This document shows positions 62,899-64,000 of a stretch of DNA of 64,000 bases, piece by piece. The position numbers and the translations under genes are program-made. Under the pieces are notes generated by a model. The model saw only the letters and a program-made list of their open reading frames with translations. It had not been told where the DNA came from and ran no database searches. Origin of the DNA: Sphingopyxis sp. JAI128 (GTDB lineage Bacteria > Pseudomonadota > Alphaproteobacteria > Sphingomonadales > Sphingomonadaceae). The stretch's first letter is position 1. Each line of letters opens with the position of its first letter. Where the stretch lies: contig NZ_JACHDA010000002.1 of NCBI RefSeq assembly GCF_014207235.1, forward strand, positions 62,001 to 126,000. The letters are read 5' to 3'.

Positions 62899-64000
62899 TT
62901 AGCGGGTCACGTCGAAGGGCAGCTTGTAGCCCTCCAGGCCGGCGCGAATGGCCTTTTTGTCGATCTTGCCCGTCGGTCCCAGCGGAATCGCTTCGACGAA
63001 CAGCACGTCGTCGGGCATCCACCAGCGCGCGATCTTGCCGTCGAGATAGGATTTGAGGTCGTCGGCAGAAGCGCTCGCGCCATCCTTCAGCTGGCAGAGC
63101 AGGATCGGCCGTTCATCCCACTTCGGATGCGCAACCCCGACCACTGCGGCGTTGGCGACCGCGTTGTGCCCCATCGCGATATTCTCGATCTCGATCGAAC
63201 TGATCCACTCGCCGCCCGACTTGACGACATCCTTCGCGCGGTCGGTGATCTGCATATAGCCTTCGGTGTCGATCGTGCTGACGTCGCCGGTGTCGAAAAA
63301 GCCTTCCTCGTCGAGCACGTCGCCGCCATCGCCGCCATAATAAGCGCCGGCGATCGTCGGCCCCTTGATCATCAACCGCCCCGGGGTCTTGCCGTCGTGT
63401 GGCAGGCGGCCTCCCGCATCGTCGACCAGCTTCATTTCGAGGCCGCAGAGCAGCCGCCCCTGCTTGAGCTTATACGACATCTGTTCGGGTTCGGATTTCG
63501 CGGCGACCGACGCATTGGGCACCGACACGGTACCGAGCGGCGAGGTTTCGGTCATGCCCCAGCCCTGGATGACGTCGACGCCATAATCATCGCGGAAGGT
63601 ACGGATGATCGATTCGGGGCACGCCGAACCGCCGATCGTTACGCGCTCCAAGGTCGTGAAGCGTTTCCCATTTTCCTGCATATACTGGAGCAGCATCTGC
63701 CACACGGTCGGGACCGCAGCCGAATAGGTCACGCCCTCCTGCTCGATCAGATTGTAGATCGACTCTCCGTCCATCCGCTGCCCCGGCAGGACGAGCTTGG
63801 CGCCGACCGCGGGCGCCGAATAGACGACGCCCCACGCGTTGGCGTGATACATCGGCACGACGAGCAGCACGGTATCGCGCGCCGACAGCGCGAGCGCGTC
63901 GCGCTGCAAGGTCATCAACGCGTGGATATAATTGGAGCGGTGCGAATAGAGCACGCCCTTCGGATTGCCCGTCGTCCCGCTGGTGTAGCAGAGCCCGCAC
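62899..64000 (-). CDS. Acyl-CoA synthetase, N-terminus beyond window
   Basis: The reading continues through the window end with the P-loop CYTSGTTGNPKGV at 63955-64000, so it is partial. Other ANL motifs are GWGMTETSPLG, FDTGDVSTID and the catalytic Lys region PTGKIDKKAIRAG. About 367 C-terminal residues are visible; about 170-200 N-terminal residues are missing. It resembles medium- to long-chain fatty-acid or aryl-acid ligases. It is the first visible gene of the operon and separated from the serine hydrolase by 23 bases. Confidence 0.9.
   Translation of the reverse strand, partial: CGLCYTSGTTGNPKGVLYSHRSNYIHALMTLQRDALALSARDTVLLVVPMYHANAWGVVYSAPAVGAKLVLPGQRMDGESIYNLIEQEGVTYSAAVPTVWQMLLQYMQENGKRFTTLERVTIGGSACPESIIRTFRDDYGVDVIQGWGMTETSPLGTVSVPNASVAAKSEPEQMSYKLKQGRLLCGLEMKLVDDAGGRLPHDGKTPGRLMIKGPTIAGAYYGGDGGDVLDEEGFFDTGDVSTIDTEGYMQITDRAKDVVKSGGEWISSIEIENIAMGHNAVANAAVVGVAHPKWDERPILLCQLKDGASASADDLKSYLDGKIARWWMPDDVLFVEAIPLGPTGKIDKKAIRAGLEGYKLPFDVTR

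Overview
This looks like a chromosomal segment of a high-GC alphaproteobacterium of the order Sphingomonadales, most likely Sphingomonadaceae and Sphingopyxis-like. That placement is inferred from gene content: a CcrM-type GANTC methyltransferase next to rnhB, an aa3-oxidase subunit IV beside pntA, a TonB-dependent receptor in a catabolic cluster, many SDR and GST genes, and short palindromic repeats in the gaps. No rRNA, tRNA or CRISPR array was seen.

Region 1 (1-10.4 kb) is accessory DNA. It holds an SRAP protein, two small cysteine-bearing proteins, a membrane protein next to a HEPN-like protein, and a fragment of a prophage virion operon on the minus strand. The operon's last gene encodes a giant (about 1,558 aa) ejection-type protein with a complete nuclease-like domain at its N-terminus. 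The upstream end of the operon is cut off by a 3' remnant of an IS5-family transposase.

Region 2 (10.5-24.6 kb) carries a Na+/H+ antiporter, a repeat-built autotransporter of 1,967 aa, a divergent 7TM sensor kinase with a convergent NarL-type regulator, pntA with a tiny oxidase subunit, an NtrC-like regulator with degenerate sigma54 motifs, and a host-attachment-family protein.

Region 3 (24.7-43.6 kb) is mostly core: folP and ccrM (with a dense GANTC cluster upstream), rnhB, a thiD-VOC fusion, glmM, a dicarboxylate symporter with an aldo/keto reductase, an LplT-like transporter, pgsA-moaD-moaE, oxyR, ychF, a CAP-domain protein, PhoX and Tat-exported SDR genes.

Region 4 (44-64 kb) is a catabolic region of unknown substrate. 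It contains a TonB-dependent receptor, an MFS transporter, three GSTs, SDRs, SnoaL, carboxymuconolactone-decarboxylase-like, SMP-30 and VOC proteins, two acyl-CoA ligases, a MetE/epoxyalkane-CoM-transferase-like protein, and a tight minus-strand operon (57.9-64 kb). That operon joins a CoA ligase, a serine hydrolase, an APH-type kinase, an enolase paralogue, a D-2-hydroxyacid dehydrogenase and an alpha/beta hydrolase lacking its nucleophile. Two intergenic sites in this region share the palindrome GTCAA-N5-TTGAC, suggesting common control. The kinase/enolase/dehydrogenase set resembles the hydroxypyruvate-glycerate-phosphoglycerate-PEP route but with altered enzymes. It is the best candidate in the window for an undescribed pathway.
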